Below, one piece after another: positions 12,390 to 25,377 of a stretch of DNA of 64,000 nt. How positions within the stretch are numbered: position 1 is the first letter of the stretch; each line of letters starts with the position of its first letter. The translations under genes were made by a program, and so were the position numbers. Origin of the DNA: Zopfochytrium polystomum (Eukaryota > Chytridiomycota > Chytridiomycetes > Chytridiales > Chytridiaceae); the NCBI GenBank assembly GCA_025765615.1, contig JAIVFJ010000020.1, forward strand, positions 434,001-498,000. The letters are read 5' to 3'. The notes below the pieces were generated by a model. The model had not been told where the DNA came from. It did not search any database and saw nothing but the letters and a program-made list of their open reading frames with translations.

Positions 12390-15300
12390 ATGCGAGCGCC
12401 TCGCGCAAACAACGATGGCGGCCGCTCCGCGTCGTCCGCGTCCAGCGCCGCCCGCCATGTAGCCGACAGCGCCGCATCGCGGAGCGTCAGCAACGCCGCC
12501 TTCCTCTCCGTCATCCCCGCCGCAGCAGCCGCCGCCCCCGCCGATCTCGACCCGCTCGTCCGCGATGGCACGGCCGATCGCGCCGGCGGCTCACCCGTCG
12601 CCGCCACCGCCACCGCCTTCTCGCCCTCCATCCTCGACCTGCTCGACAGCATCGCCAAAGACGATCCTGCTCGCTCCAAGCGACTGCTGGTTCCCATCCC
12701 GTCCCTACCGAATCTGCCCGGTGCGCGCGATGGCGCTCCCAAGCTGAACCTCGCACAAACCGAGAATCCGCCCGACGACTCAGCTAAACCGAGCGACGTC
12801 CCCCCCCCCGCGCCGCCGCCGCTGCACCGGGAGCTCAGCAGCCAGCGTCGCCTCCCCGCAAAGTCTACATCCATGTACGCTGATCCCGAGGATCTCCCCA
12901 AATTTGCGGCAGAGCATCCGTTTGATGATGCCCTGACGCAGAGAATGAAGCTGCGGGACCGCCGTGTGACCAGGTGGAAGAGGAGAGCGGCCGGCGCACC
13001 GCCAGACTCGGACGACTCGGACGATTCTTTGCTCGCTGAGCTGAGGGAAACGGCCGACGATGTGATCTTCCCGGGAATGGGCAGACAGACCAGAGCTTCA
13101 AACCGTGATGAAGGTAGGCGCTTGCAACGAGCACCGTCTTTCATTGTGTGCTCAACCTTGACGACGATGCAGAAGAGAGACCCGAAACGTTCGCCTCCGA
13201 CCGATTTCAGGGATTCCATCAGCGCGGCAGAAGAGATCGCGATACTCCGTCTTCCGCCACCCCTCTCCGCCTCATGACGGGCAACGATCAGGACCGCACC
13301 GGCCGAGACTTTGCCGACTTCTCCCCTCAGGAACTCCTCGAAGCAATGACGCCTTCACAGCGAAAATCTCTTCAACGGCGGGTCTTGGGAAAGTACTTTC
13401 GCAACGGAATCTTCACAACGTTCAAAGGAAAAAACCAGCTGCGAGTTTTTCACGCAAAGGTCTCTGCGCGCAGGGAGATTGAGCGTGTTCTGGAGGCAAT
13501 AAAGGCTAAGGAAACAGACTTGCATATCGTGGAGGAGAACTTGGCGGCCTCAAAGGTAAAAGGATCAAGCGACTCGTTAAAAACTATCTTACACAACTTG
13601 CCAACAGGTGCATTTGGCTGAATCCAAGCTTGCATGCACAAATGCGCTTGAGGAAATGAAATCCATCGCGAGCACCGAGCCGCCACTGAAAACGATTTTC
13701 GGTTACCCATCGCACCAAACAAGCGACACCTCGTCCCGCGCCTTCTTTGAAGATTCCGATTTCCTGCACGCTCAGATTCCGTCTTCTCCTCGCCTCACGA
13801 ACAACCGCCGCTTCAGAGCTCTCTGCGCAGTGTTTTCCGAAAACCGCGATGTCGCCATCCACGCCATCGACGCGATTGCCCAGCTCGAAGAGGCAATCAT
13901 CCCGCTGCAGCACGATCTTTCTGCACTCCAGCTGCAGGAAGCGCGGCTGCACGGCCTTGAGCAGAGGTTGCTCGAGTCGGACGTTCGACAAATGCTGGAG
14001 GATGCTGTGTTGGCCCAGCTAAAAGAGGATAGGCACGAAAAACTATTGGCCGCGTGGAGACGGCGTGAGGACGAGGAGAGACGGTTGCAGGAAGAGTCAG
14101 AGAGGGAAGAGATGGAGGAAAAGAGACGAAAAGGTGTCATCATGGCTGAAAAGCGGAAGAAGATGCGAATGAGACTGCAGGAGACGGTGAGCGAGGTAAA
14201 GCTTGCGAAAAAGGAGTTGTCCGCCGGGAAGCTCTCTGACTATTCTTTGAAATGATCCAGATCAATCGCCGTGACGAAGAAAAGCGAGCTGCCTTGGATG
14301 GACAAATCGAGCGAAAGCACAAGGCGCTTCTCGACCTGCGGTCCCACGTAGAAAAGTCGCTAGCAAGGATTGCTGAAGAGAGGAAAACCGCTCGGAGCAG
14401 CGACGACGCACGCGAGTCCGTCAGCGACAAGCCTAGCCTCTTGAAGATGTTTGAAGGAGGAAACTTTGACCTAACCGAAACCCCCAACGTCCGCAAAACT
14501 CGACTATCGATCATCGAGCAGAAAATGGCCGATGCGGCTGCGGATCGGGAGAGACAGCAGCAGATTGAAATGAAAAAGATGGCGATTTTGGGGAAGATTA
14601 TCGCCGAAGAGGACACGAGACGGAGGCGAGAAAAAGCAGAAAGGCTCCTCAAAGACACCAACAGGGTCCTCGAAAGTCTGGCGCCAACGGAGCTTGAAGC
14701 GTTTCCCGTGGTCGGGCCGAAGCCAAAGGTCCTTCACCGACCAAAAGCGAGGGTTCGTGATGAAGTTGATGACTGGAGGAGGAGGCTGGAAAATGAGCCC
14801 ACTCCAGAAGCAACCGAAGCTCGCAATACCCAGTCCGCGGACTCGAGTAGGCAGAGAAAGACTCCTGTGGCTGCTCCAAGGCCGCTTTTGACCTGGAAAG
14901 ACCATAAACCGCCAACTCTAGCTGGTGCAGACGACAGATCCAGTCTTGCGTCGCTTCGACCACCCTTCACGTCTCAACCCTCCCGCGTAGTCTTCGCAGA
15001 CTATGACCCAGAAAAAGTCTACACGGCGACAGCGCTCCTGACAAACACCTCGTACCGCGCAAATTCCTTCAAACTGCTACCTATTCCCGTCGACTTTGCC
15101 TCCTACTTCGAAGTCAAGGTCCCACCCCCCGGTCGTATGAGCGCCGGCATGGTCTCAGAAGTGAAGTTCATCTTCCGACCCCCCGCCGGTTACGACCAGG
15201 ACATCGACGCCGGCCAGGTGTCGTTCCAAGCCGAATGCGGCGGCGTCTTTGCCGTCGGCGTGGCGTGCTTTTCGCGAAAGTGCCAGCCTCGCGTCGCGGC

Positions 15301-18300
15301 TGTCGGAGGCAAGGGGCGGCTTACGGAAAAAATCGACCAGGACAAGGGCGCCGGGGACACTGTTCGGAATCGAAGCAAACAGACGGTTTTGGTTGATTTC
15401 GGTGCGACGGTTTTGGGTGGGAAAGTCAGTCGATTCGTGGACCTGACGAACGACGGATCTCTTCCTGCAAGCTTTACCATCGTTCCGATTGACGAAGAAG
15501 TCAACGAAAAGGATCAAGAGTCTCACGAACTAGTGGTGGATAAAGTAGAAATCGGTTCGTCTTTTCTTTAATAGGGTTGGCTTTCGCCTTAATACTTCAA
15601 ACTTTCTTTTCGCCCAAGATCGATTCTTTCGGTTGCCGAAAAAGGGAGGAAGCGGCACACTCGGAGATCACTCGACGTCGAAGCTTTTCTTCAATTTCGA
15701 ACCGGTGTACTCTACGACTGGGATAATAGAATCTGAATGGGCAAAGCAACTCGAAGCCGGAAGATATCACGTTCGCCGTACGTTTCGCATCGACTTTGAC
15801 CGGCGCGAAGTTCCACCAATCTTTATCGAATGCAGCGGAGAAATCAACGACACTCCTTTGACCATCGACAACAGTACAATAGATTTTGGAATCTGTGTCG
15901 CCGGCGGGCTGTATCGTGAGCGGCTACTTGTTATGAACTCTTCAAACATTGCGCTGAAGTTCTGGGTGGAGCTTGCGCACTCGCAGGGACAAAAGAATCG
16001 GGACAGGGCAAACGATCGGTCGAACACCGATTCTCAGTCGCGGGATTCAGACACGGCAAAGACGGAAAATTTCTCGTGCATTGCATCGGACGGGATCGAC
16101 TCGGACGCCGACGAGAGCCACTCGGATCGTCTTATTGTGTCGTCCTTCTCCAGTTTGTTCGTCCCTGGAGAGCCTGCAAGGGAAAACAGCGTTGTGCATT
16201 TCCTCTCTCGAGCTCCTTCGAGCATCAAAGCGCCGCCGCCAGAGAAGCACGCTCCTAAGAGGGTGATCAAAAAGAAGTCTGGACAAACCAGAAGCGACTC
16301 CCTGTGCGTTCAGGTTTCTGACGTCGGTGAAGTCGAGATTTCTCCTCGCCTCGCGTTTGCGCAGCCTGGTGAGCCGTTTTCCGTTTGGATTAAGGTTCGG
16401 CCGACCAGAGCGGCCTATATTCTTCTTCAAAATGGAGAGCTGTCGTTCCGCCTACCGCTGGTCGTGAAGTTCGTTAATCAAAGTGTCGAGTCGCCAATTG
16501 CTCTCGCCATTTCTGGATCCATCACGATCACGGACTTGACTTTTACCAGCCACGGAACCAATGCCAACGACATTTCGTTTGGAGAGTGCAGCATTTATGA
16601 GTACAGAGACATGCCGCTCGAAATCTCCAACCACTCGAGTCTTCCGCAGATTCTAAGGTTTACGAGCTCCAATTCAACCTTTTTCGTAGTTCCCGACATG
16701 CAAGACCGGTCCGGCATCGTCATCCTTCCTCCAGCGTCCACTGTGATGCGCTCTGTTAGATTTGAGCCGAGTCAGTCGGGTAGATGCACGGGACGGCTAA
16801 TGTGCCACTCTAACTGGGGAAGGAAGTTTGAGGTCATATGCCACGGTGTGGGCTATCGCCCGCGGCTCCGATTCAGCGTTCCCGACATTAAATTTGGAGC
16901 GACGGGTTACGGAAGCTTTGTCCAAGCCACTGTCTCGCTCATTCGCGACGCACCCGTCGTGCGATCGAAGAAACACCTGAATGGTGAGGGAGGAGTCCAG
17001 TCGACAGAGCCCGACAATCGGGTTGACTTCCAATTCGGCAAGCCGGTTTTGGTATCCGTCCACTCCAAAAAGTCCATGGAACGAGCGTTTTCGGAAAGCG
17101 AACGAATCCGCGCCATGCAGCAAGATGCCGCGATTCAGGCCGCGAAGAATTGCGTAACGCGCGCAGGAGGCTTCATACCCACAGTGTTCGACAAAGAAAA
17201 TATCCAGCGAAACGTCCCGGCACAGAATATGGAGAGCCCGTCAAGGATATTTTCGCAAAGGCCCGCAAGCAGCGGCTCAGCGAGAGCTAAGGCCATCGGG
17301 AAAATCGATGCTCATGCCATGTTTGTGTGCGATGAGTTGGCTGCCGTGTCGTCCGTGTTTGATCTCCCTGATATTCGTGTGGAGCCCCAAACGGGAAGTT
17401 TAAAATCCCCCGCGATGTGTGAGGTACAAATCTGCGTATCTCTTCCAGATGTGCTGCAGTTGCAGAAGTTTGTGCCGGCGTCCCCAGAGACCAGAGAAGA
17501 TGAAGTTAGTGGATTAACGGATGGACTCGTCGAAGAAGGCAAAAAGCGAGAGGGCGCGGACGCGACTCCTCATCGACCTGTGTCCGCAGATCCGGAGGTC
17601 AACAAGAAGAAGGACAGCGTCGAGCCCAAAGAAGGCTCTAAGCCTGACACGAATGCAGAAAAAAGCCGTCCCGTTACAGCGCGAAAAGTTGAGTGCAACT
17701 TTTTCAGACCCAAAACTGCTCCAGAGCCAGCAGAAAAGCCTTTGGAATCACCTTCGCTCCGACGGCTGTACGACAAGATCGATGATGCATACCTATCTGC
17801 CATAATACCCTGCAAAGTTTTTAAGGATGACGGAAGGGATAACGATCAAGCGCATGGGGCGGATCCTCCAAGCGAGTTCGGACCACGAAACATGACCTAC
17901 TTGCGCGTTCACATGCCCATAGTTATGCCGCTGGTAGTTCTGCTCGATCCCCTGGATGGGGAGCTATCTTTCGCTGCAACCCCAGTGAAGTTTAGCGAAA
18001 CGCGCTCCGTTGTACTCTTCAACCCGTCACAGGAGCCAATCGAAATAACCATCGTCCAGATAAATCAAAGTTCACCGTTTGAGCTATTCAAACAGAGAGT
18101 CCCGATTTCGTCAAAGGAGCAAGTACCTGTACAGATCTCGTTCAGCCCATCGGAAGAGGGCGTCTTCACAGATGAGCTTCTGATATCCTGTCTCACTACC
18201 CACCTTAAAGTCAAGCTACGAGGCCAAGGAACCATTCCCACCGTCACCTTTGACGCTTTTGCGGACAACGAAGTCTGCTTCGACGACGTCGTCGTCGGCG

Positions 18301-19735
18301 ACACTGTCACAAAGCCGATACGCGTTCACAACCCCAGCCCCTTTCCCGTCGACATCGTCCTCGAGCTCGCCACGAATCCCTATGCCCCGGGGTCCCCGAC
18401 AAGCCCGTCTCACTCCACCCAATTCCGGCGCAACCCGTTCAGCGTCTATCCCCTGCTCGCAACCATCCCACCCCTCGCCGACCACACCGCCGTCGTCGTC
18501 TTCGAGCCCGAGCACGAGTCCGACGCCGTCCGCTGCGACCCTCGTCGTCATGGTCCGCGGCGGCGAGTACCGCCTCGGCCTCCACGCGAGGTGCTGGAGC
18601 GCGTCCCCCACCGTCCAGGGCTTCCCGCCCTTGCCGCGCAGCATGCTGCCAGAACTCCCGCTGGTCCCTGCGAAATTTGAGTGGGACTGGACGCTACGCA
18701 AAGTCGTCGGCGGCGGCGGCAGCGCCGCCGCCGCCGCCGCCTCTCCGGACTCAGCTGCGGACTTTGGCCTGCTCGACTCGCTGCTGCTCGCCGGCGCCGA
18801 AGCGGACGCCGGCGCCGGGGCTGCGGCGGGCGCGGGGGGCCGCCGGCGCAGGCAATGGAGGCGGGGGTGGTGCGGCGGCCGGGGGCGGGAGCGCGGGAAA
18901 GGACAAGAGCGACAAAAAGAAGCAGGCGGCGGCGGCGGCCGGTGCCGGGGCGGGCTGGTCCCTCACCGACGAGCAGGCCGCCGACATCATTCGCCTGCTC
19001 CCGCGCAAAAAGCTCCGCTACGCCGAGTTCCGCTGCCCCTGGGTCCTCGACGACGCCACGGGCAAATGGAAAATCGGCGCCCTCGAGTTCGCCGTCGCAA
19101 ACCTCAAGGCCGCCAACTTCCCAAAGCAGCAGCAGCAACAGCAACAACAGCAGCAGCAGCAGCAGCCCGACGGGAAACGCAGCACCGCCTGCGAGTTCTC
19201 GTTTGAGGCTCACCCAGATTCGTTCGACTTTTCAGAGTCGCTCAGGACGTTTGTCGATCGGCCGGCGCGCGCTGCCGGTGGCGGCTTGGCTTTCGTGTTG
19301 GACCAGACAAAAGGCGCCGTCGAGCTCGGGTCCCAAAAGACTGTGACAGCGAGCCTTCACGACCCGATCCGCGCGTTTTGGTCGTCTTGCGCAGAGGCGC
19401 AAACGCTCATCGAGGGAAAGAGGGAAACTGGGAAGTCTGGGTCGAGGCGCGCAACCAAAGACGCCTCCTCCAAAGGCGAAGACGGGGATTACACGCGGAA
19501 GGCGAAAACGAAAACGCCTCCTGCGGCCCCCATGGCCCCCGCACACGAGTCGAACGACTCTGGTGCAGGCACCATTTTATTCGATGCACCAGTTTATGTG
19601 GAGACTTGCTTCAAAGTGACGCTGAAAGGGGGATACAGATACATTGAGCCAAAGGGCCCTTTGCTGCCATCGGAATCAAAGGTGTGGATTTTGAAAATCG
19701 CAACGGTGATGCCTTCGGTTCCACATTCCAACTAA
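12390..19735 (+). CDS. CFAP74: Cilia- and flagella-associated protein 74 (central-pair C1a protein)
   Basis: Component of the central apparatus of motile flagella. Exons 12390-13113, 13173-13555, 13608-14195, 14261-15554 and 15619-19735 join in phase, giving about 2,370 residues. The N-terminal third is Ala/Ser-rich, then charged coiled coil (exons 2-4; e.g. EEMEEKRRKGVIMAEKRKK). From about 14980 come ASH/MSP-like immunoglobulin domains; VFADYDPEKVYTATALLTNT and GRMSAGMVSEVKFIFRP match CFAP74 almost motif for motif, and further ASH-type repeats follow (e.g. SFSPSEEGVFTDELLISC near 18150). An acidic/Lys-rich insert (17470-17760) and a 13-residue Gln run (about 19125-19163) are low-complexity. 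The frame breaks at a CCC (about 18539) and a G run (about 18833) in very GC-rich DNA; I treat both as sequence errors. Some upstream coding could be missed, so the start is tentative. Confidence 0.9.
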
Positions 19736-19860
19736 GGCTTGCCTCCTCGAGCCTCCCTTTCCTTCCACATTTCGCGTATCTGGGGAATATGTGCTCTTAA
19801 CTTTTGACGAAAAATCCAATCCAAGCCCAGGTGGGGTAAAAGAGGAGATACATTAACAGA

Positions 19861-21392
19861 TTAATAAACTAGGTGGCAAAATGTTCTCACATCGTCAATA
19901 TGAACTGGGTCATTAATTGTCTCCATTATCCTGCGGTAAGTGTTCCAGTGATTCGCTGTCCGCTTGTCGTCCCGGAATCGCGAAAATCTCCAGTGATTGG
20001 GCCAATCCACGTCGTAGCGGCATTCCACGACTCTTCCGTCAGGCCAGTCGCGCTCCCATCTGTGCAAACCAACGAAAAGAGCATTCAATTGGGCGGCCCG
20101 CAATGGAAAAAGAAAGAGAAACCTACATAGCGCGTCTTTCGTCCTCCAATATCAGTTCGCAAACGTCCCTATGAGAACGATCTCCCTCCCAAATTTGCAA
20201 CCAGAATCGAGGTGTTTCGTCTCCTTTAACTCTAATGAGAAAATCAACAGTGTTCTCCTCTGGTGGTTTCCACTTCATCCTGCGGAGGAAAATCTCAGGG
20301 AATTGACTGGTATCATAACAGCGTACATTGTTTCGCAAGTTCCAATACCGTATGGCGCAGTTTCGGAGGTAAATATAAGTCCGTCGTTCTTGTGGTTTAG
20401 TTGGCTGATACTATCCAAAACGCGGTCCAGCCCATAAGACAACTCCAGCTTTTTCAGGTCTAATCTGAAATCGATGTGATGGGTGTTAGGAAGGCTGCTG
20501 AATTTTCTGGCAATAGCTTCATACTTGAACGGACGACTTTGAGCGTATTTCTGATCGTTTCGAACCCGTTCCTTGTATGGGTTGATGATGTTCGCCGTGA
20601 GGTGGCCCAGGCGTTTGGTGTAAGGCCGGTCGACCAGGGATTTATTCATGTGGCTGACGCAGTCAAAGGCAAGAAAGGATAGAGATTGCTTGATGTGGGG
20701 TTGGGTTAGGAGGCACAAATAAGTCAGCCGCGCAACGAACCTTTCCATTGACTTCGTCAAGAACAAGTTCCCCGTCGATGATAGTGTTTGTTTGGTATTT
20801 CCAAAAGTTGTCCTCACGCGGCAATCCAAAAGCCAGGAAGTAGTACTTGTTCTTTCTGTCAATCTGGTGATCTCAAAGTTTTCAGATATGTCGCCCGGTC
20901 ATTCCATCCCATGCAACACAAGATTCTCACCAGAAAAGTCTGCGGATGGCCATTCGGTGGTAGATTCGTGAACAAGAGGACGCGGATTCCGTCTGCTTTC
21001 TCGCTGACAAAGTAGTTGTTCTGCTCCAGTTCGGCCAGGTGGCGCTGCCCAAAACTAACTGGCTGGCAGCCGGGAAAGTCCGACCGGCGCGATTTGAAGA
21101 GATTTGCGACGATCGTTCGGAGCTGAGCAAGGAGCTTCTCATCTGTAACCACTTGACCTTTTGGGGGGCAGAGGTGGCATTAGAAGAGGGAAGAAACAGG
21201 TAAAGACGGTCGCCGCGATCGTCGCAATTCCGCATGGATTTTTGCCAACTTCGTCATTAAGGCGATCGAAGGACAGCCATCCCTGCTACTGCCAGCATGG
21301 ACCTCTTCTTCCTCCTCTTCCTCTTCCTCCTCCATCTCCTCCTCCACCTCCACTGCATACACCATCCACGCACCTGGTATGTCGGGGAGCAT
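19861..21392 (-). CDS. CEG1: mRNA capping enzyme, guanylyltransferase subunit
   Basis: Transfers GMP to the 5' diphosphate end of nascent nuclear transcripts, acting with a separate RNA triphosphatase in fungi. All nucleotidyltransferase motifs are visible: the lysine motif EKADGIRVLLF (about 21000), motif III IDGELVLDE (about 20770), motif IV DGLIFTSE, motif V MKWKPPEENTVDF (about 20280) and the C-terminal WRFSRFRDDKRTANH. The N-terminus MLPDIPG (21374-21392) splices to QVVTDEKLL, reproducing the fungal Ceg1 start ('PEIPG ... PGSQPVSF'). The first intron (about 21165-21373) contains GAG/GAA-rich DNA that is open but not part of the protein. About 400 residues, near the family norm, with no triphosphatase domain, as in fungi. 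Converges on CFAP74 and diverges from the ABC transporter. Confidence 0.93.
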
Positions 21393-21573
21393 CTCAGCTC
21401 TCGCTCTCTATCTCTCCCCCAATTTCGCTCAGTCTCTGTCTGTTTCTCTGTCTGTCTGTCTCTGCCGATTTGTGGCTCCAAGCCAGTGTGGACGGACTTG
21501 TCAGGTCAGAGACGGTGGCCCATCGAAAAAAGTAGATATTACAAAAGACAGACAGGCAGACAGACTGACAGAC
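21393..21573. promoter_or_regulatory. Short divergent promoter, capping enzyme / ABC transporter
   Basis: Only about 180 bp separate the two start codons. The interval is strongly pyrimidine-rich on the plus strand (CTCTCT/CTGTCTGT repeats, about 21400-21465). An upstream in-frame ATG at 21379 for the transporter lies inside the capping gene's first exon and is less likely. Confidence 0.45.
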
Positions 21574-24500
21574 ATGGCCGTGCAGCTGGAGAGGCTGCGG
21601 CAGCGTGCTGCGCCGGCCACCAGCCAGCATTCCGACGCCGCCGCCGACGACTACGACGACAGCGACGACTACGCCGATGATGAGGATTTCGACTCTTCAG
21701 CAGCAGCAGCAGCAGATGAAGAAGACGCCCTGCTGGAGGACGACGACGGCTTTGACGACGCATCCGACATCGTGGACGACGCCGATGCGGCGGCCCCAGA
21801 CGACGACCAGCTCCTCTTCGACGCCGACGACCTTGCAGATCTGGAGGACGCCCTGCACGGTCCGGGCCTCGTCGCCTCGCTCGGTCGGGACTACATCAGC
21901 GGAAGCTCCAGCCGTAGCTCTCACGGGCGCAAGCTCTCCGCAAAGGCCCAGCGGGCGCTCGCCGCTTACGTCGTTCGCCTTGCAAACTCCACCTCCGCCG
22001 GGCAATGCTACAGCTGTCTCACAAACGTGTGTCTTCAGATCCACCCACTCCCCAGCCCCCCACCACGCTACCGCTCAACACTTCGATGCCTCGTCCCTTT
22101 TCCTCTCCGACTGACAAAGCCCAACTATTGCTTCCTCACCCAGGGCTGTAAGAACTTTGGTAGCTGCTCCGGACCGACTTGCACTTGCCCTCCTGGATTT
22201 GGTGGACCAGACTGTAGCCAGCCAAGTGAGTAGGCGATCTGCGGCGAAGACACGGTGGCTCTGTCAATCTGCATCTAACACTGTGCGAACGTGCTCAGCC
22301 TGCAATTCCACAACCGTTTCATGGTATTTGCGAACCGTCCGATCGCAGGATGAGTCCTGCACTTGCGACAGCGGCTTCACCGGCCCAACGTGCAATGGTA
22401 TGTCGGCGTTGGCTCTGAAGATCTACTCCACCAACAACTGGTGCAAACTGAATCGATCCCCGCAGTGTGTAAAACAAAAACGGCGTGCACAGCAGTTCTT
22501 GGATCAGACGCAGAGTGCAACTCGTCACCCGAGCCATGGCAAACGAACCATGGTGTTTGTGATATAAGCGGTGAGCAGGACAGGTTCCTTCAAATTGGCA
22601 TCTGATCGTTCATGTAGATACTCGGTTGTCGTCCAAGTTTCCCGGTCGAATGCAGTTAACTATTTCAAGAGACCGTGCACAAAGCAGTGCCCTCGCCTCT
22701 GGTACTACCAGCTTTTCATATCTTGAAGCATGATTCTCACGATCCTCCGTCTTTGTCCATTAAGTCTGGCTGGACAACCATAACCAACTGAGCTGCGATA
22801 TGCGAGGGTGTGCTCAGCTCGTGACTGGACCACTTCAAAGATGGGAATGCGCGTCCATGGTTTGCGAATGCGCAGGGAACACTACTCTGTGTCCGCTTGT
22901 CACAGCAAGCGCATCGCTTTCGAATGGATCGTTCCTGTTTATCTGCTCGGGGTCAGACTCGACTTGCACAGCCAAATGTGGGTAATGTTGAAATACCGCG
23001 GACCGGCTCTCTTATCGTCTTCATTTCTTGGAATAGTCCCTTTCTTTGACAGAATCGCTCCAACCGGGGTTACCGTTGCCAATTGCACGTACGGCGAATG
23101 TGCTCGGCCTACAGACCGGCCATTCTTCGAACAACAAGCCGCTGCTCCTGCCCTTTCTGTTGTCGAGATCACCAGTATTGCGATTGCAGCTGTCTTGTTC
23201 CTCGCCTTAACTGCATGTTCGTGCCTTTGGTGGGGTTTAAAAATCGATTAATCCGATTCTTTCCTCTCGCAGGCTTTCTCTGGGCGGTTGTTTACAAACT
23301 TTGCGTCGTTCAGCGGAGGAAGCCACCAAAGAAGATGGAAGGTCCAAACATTATGATTCACAGGCTGTCGTACCAGATCAAGGGCGTGGGTGAGATTTTG
23401 AAGGAAGTCTCTGCCGTCGTTCCTGCTGGAAGAGTCATGGCGATAATGGGACCCTCAGGTAAAACATTCCGTTCAACCCAGATCTTGAGAAGATGCAGTG
23501 TTTACTTCTTTTGCTGACTGGTTTTCTCCAAACAGGTTCCGGAAAGTCATCACTTTTGAGCATACTTGCCCAAGAACAGAAGGAGGGTCGGACTCGCGGC
23601 GCCATCCTGTTCAATGGAACTCGCCTACTTCCGCACGTTGTGAAGTCCATCGTCGGATTCGTCCGACAAGGGGACTATTTCCTTCCAACGCTCACCGTGC
23701 GTGAGACGCTTCTGTGGTACGCCACTCTGCGCTGCAGCGAAAAGCTGTTTAGCGATGAGATCCGACAACGCGTGGATCAAATAATCGAGGACATTGGTTT
23801 GAGCGTACTAAAAGATGTGCGCGTTGGTCTGGACGGTGTGGAGACTCCCCAGGGCCACGGCTTGTCGGTCGGCGAACGGCGTCTTCTCAGCATTGCGATG
23901 GAGATCGTAAGGGACTGTCCTATTCTGCTGCTGGACGAGCCGACGACGTACGTGATTTTGCTGCTTTCTTCTTCATTTGAATTATTCTGAATTCCTTTGA
24001 TCAGAGGTCTTGATTCGTCGACATCATACCACTTGATCAAGTATCTAGTGCACCTCTCTCGGTCTGCCTCAAAAACTATCATACTCACGATCCACCAACC
24101 TCGCTCCGACATTTACACGCTCTTTGACGAAGTCATCGTACTTTCATCAGGCTCGCAGCTGTACTCTGGCCCAGGGTCTTCTGCGTCCTCCCATTTCAAG
24201 TCAAGAGGATACCCATGCCCCGAGGGACATAACGTCGCGGACCACATGCTTGATCTCGCTATGGGTATAAATACCTTTGACTATGCCGGACAGCCAGTGT
24301 GGAAAGGAGATAACGTTTCGGTTGCGAGCATTAAACGACGGCGAGCCGAAACGCTTGGGTTGCAGGGGGGTGATGGCGCTGGTAGGAGCAAAAAGTCGGC
24401 GAGCCGATCCTCTTTGCGAGCAGATTACCTACGTGCCGCGGCCAGCGGTCCTCCAACAGAACTTGAGGCGTCGAGGCCTCTGACTGGAGGTGAAGCAGCA

Positions 24501-25344
24501 GGAGAACCCTCGACTCCAGCTCCCCCTCCATTGCAGCGGTCGGGCTCGCGCGGGAGCCAGCTGGCGCGAATGGGTCCCCCGGCGCTGCGCATCCGCCTCC
24601 CGGGCGACTCCGCGGCGGCCGGAGCCCCGTCAGCAACGCACCACTTTTCCCGACTCCCTGACTTTCCGCCGGGGTGGGACGGGCCTCCATCACACGGGGC
24701 GGGCGGGGGACGCGCGTTCTCCGACGACGGTAGCCGCTACTTCCGCGGCGCATCCGACTACGACGGAGACGACGGCGACTTTGAGTACGACGACGACGAC
24801 GACGAGGAAGATCCCGAAATGGCGTGGGACGAGGCCAAAGGAGGGCCGTTTGGCGCGGCCGGCGGCGGTCTGTCCTTCCGCGAGGCGGAGTCCACTGGCT
24901 TCCTCTCGCAGATGATGGCGCTCGGCGAAAGGAAGAAGAAGGAGACACTGCGAGATCCGGCGCTGATCATTGGCCACGCTGTCATCTCCGTTGTCTTTGG
25001 AGGTATGAGGGGTTCTGGCTGGGTTGTTGTGCCTGAAAAAGGGAAGTTCGCTCACAAGAAAAACAATCTCCCTCCCGACCCCCTTCCCTCCCCTACAACA
25101 AAGTCTTTGTCGCAATATTCTACGTTGGCACTGACTTAACGCTTTCAAGCCTCCAAGGCCGGCTTGGATCCTTTACGTTTGTGCTCGCGTTTGTTGGGTT
25201 CTCATCGCTGACGGCAGCGGGGAGCATCACGTCGCACCTTTCGCTGCAGGCGAGGGAGCGAGCGAGCGGATACTATTCGTCGTTTCCGGCCTACTTTATC
25301 AACGTGAGTTTTCTGCCGCGCAGCCCGAACGAATTCGACTCAAA

Positions 25345-25377
<33 letters not shown>

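Noticed and set aside
12119..12787. 222-codon plus frame at the start of CFAP74
   Set aside because: Arg-rich out-of-frame reading of GC-rich CFAP74 exon 1; the chosen frame splices in phase with four later exons.
21180..21373. Glu-rich peptide (MEEEEEEEEEE) in frame with the capping-enzyme start
   Set aside because: It lies in the first intron: splicing GGTGCG at 21373 to the CAG-type acceptor near 21165 recreates the conserved fungal N-terminus, and the frame otherwise runs into a stop.
21379..21573. Upstream ATG for the ABC transporter giving a hydrophobic leader
   Set aside because: It overlaps the first exon of the divergent capping gene and consists of CTCTGT repeat translation; kept only as a weak alternative.
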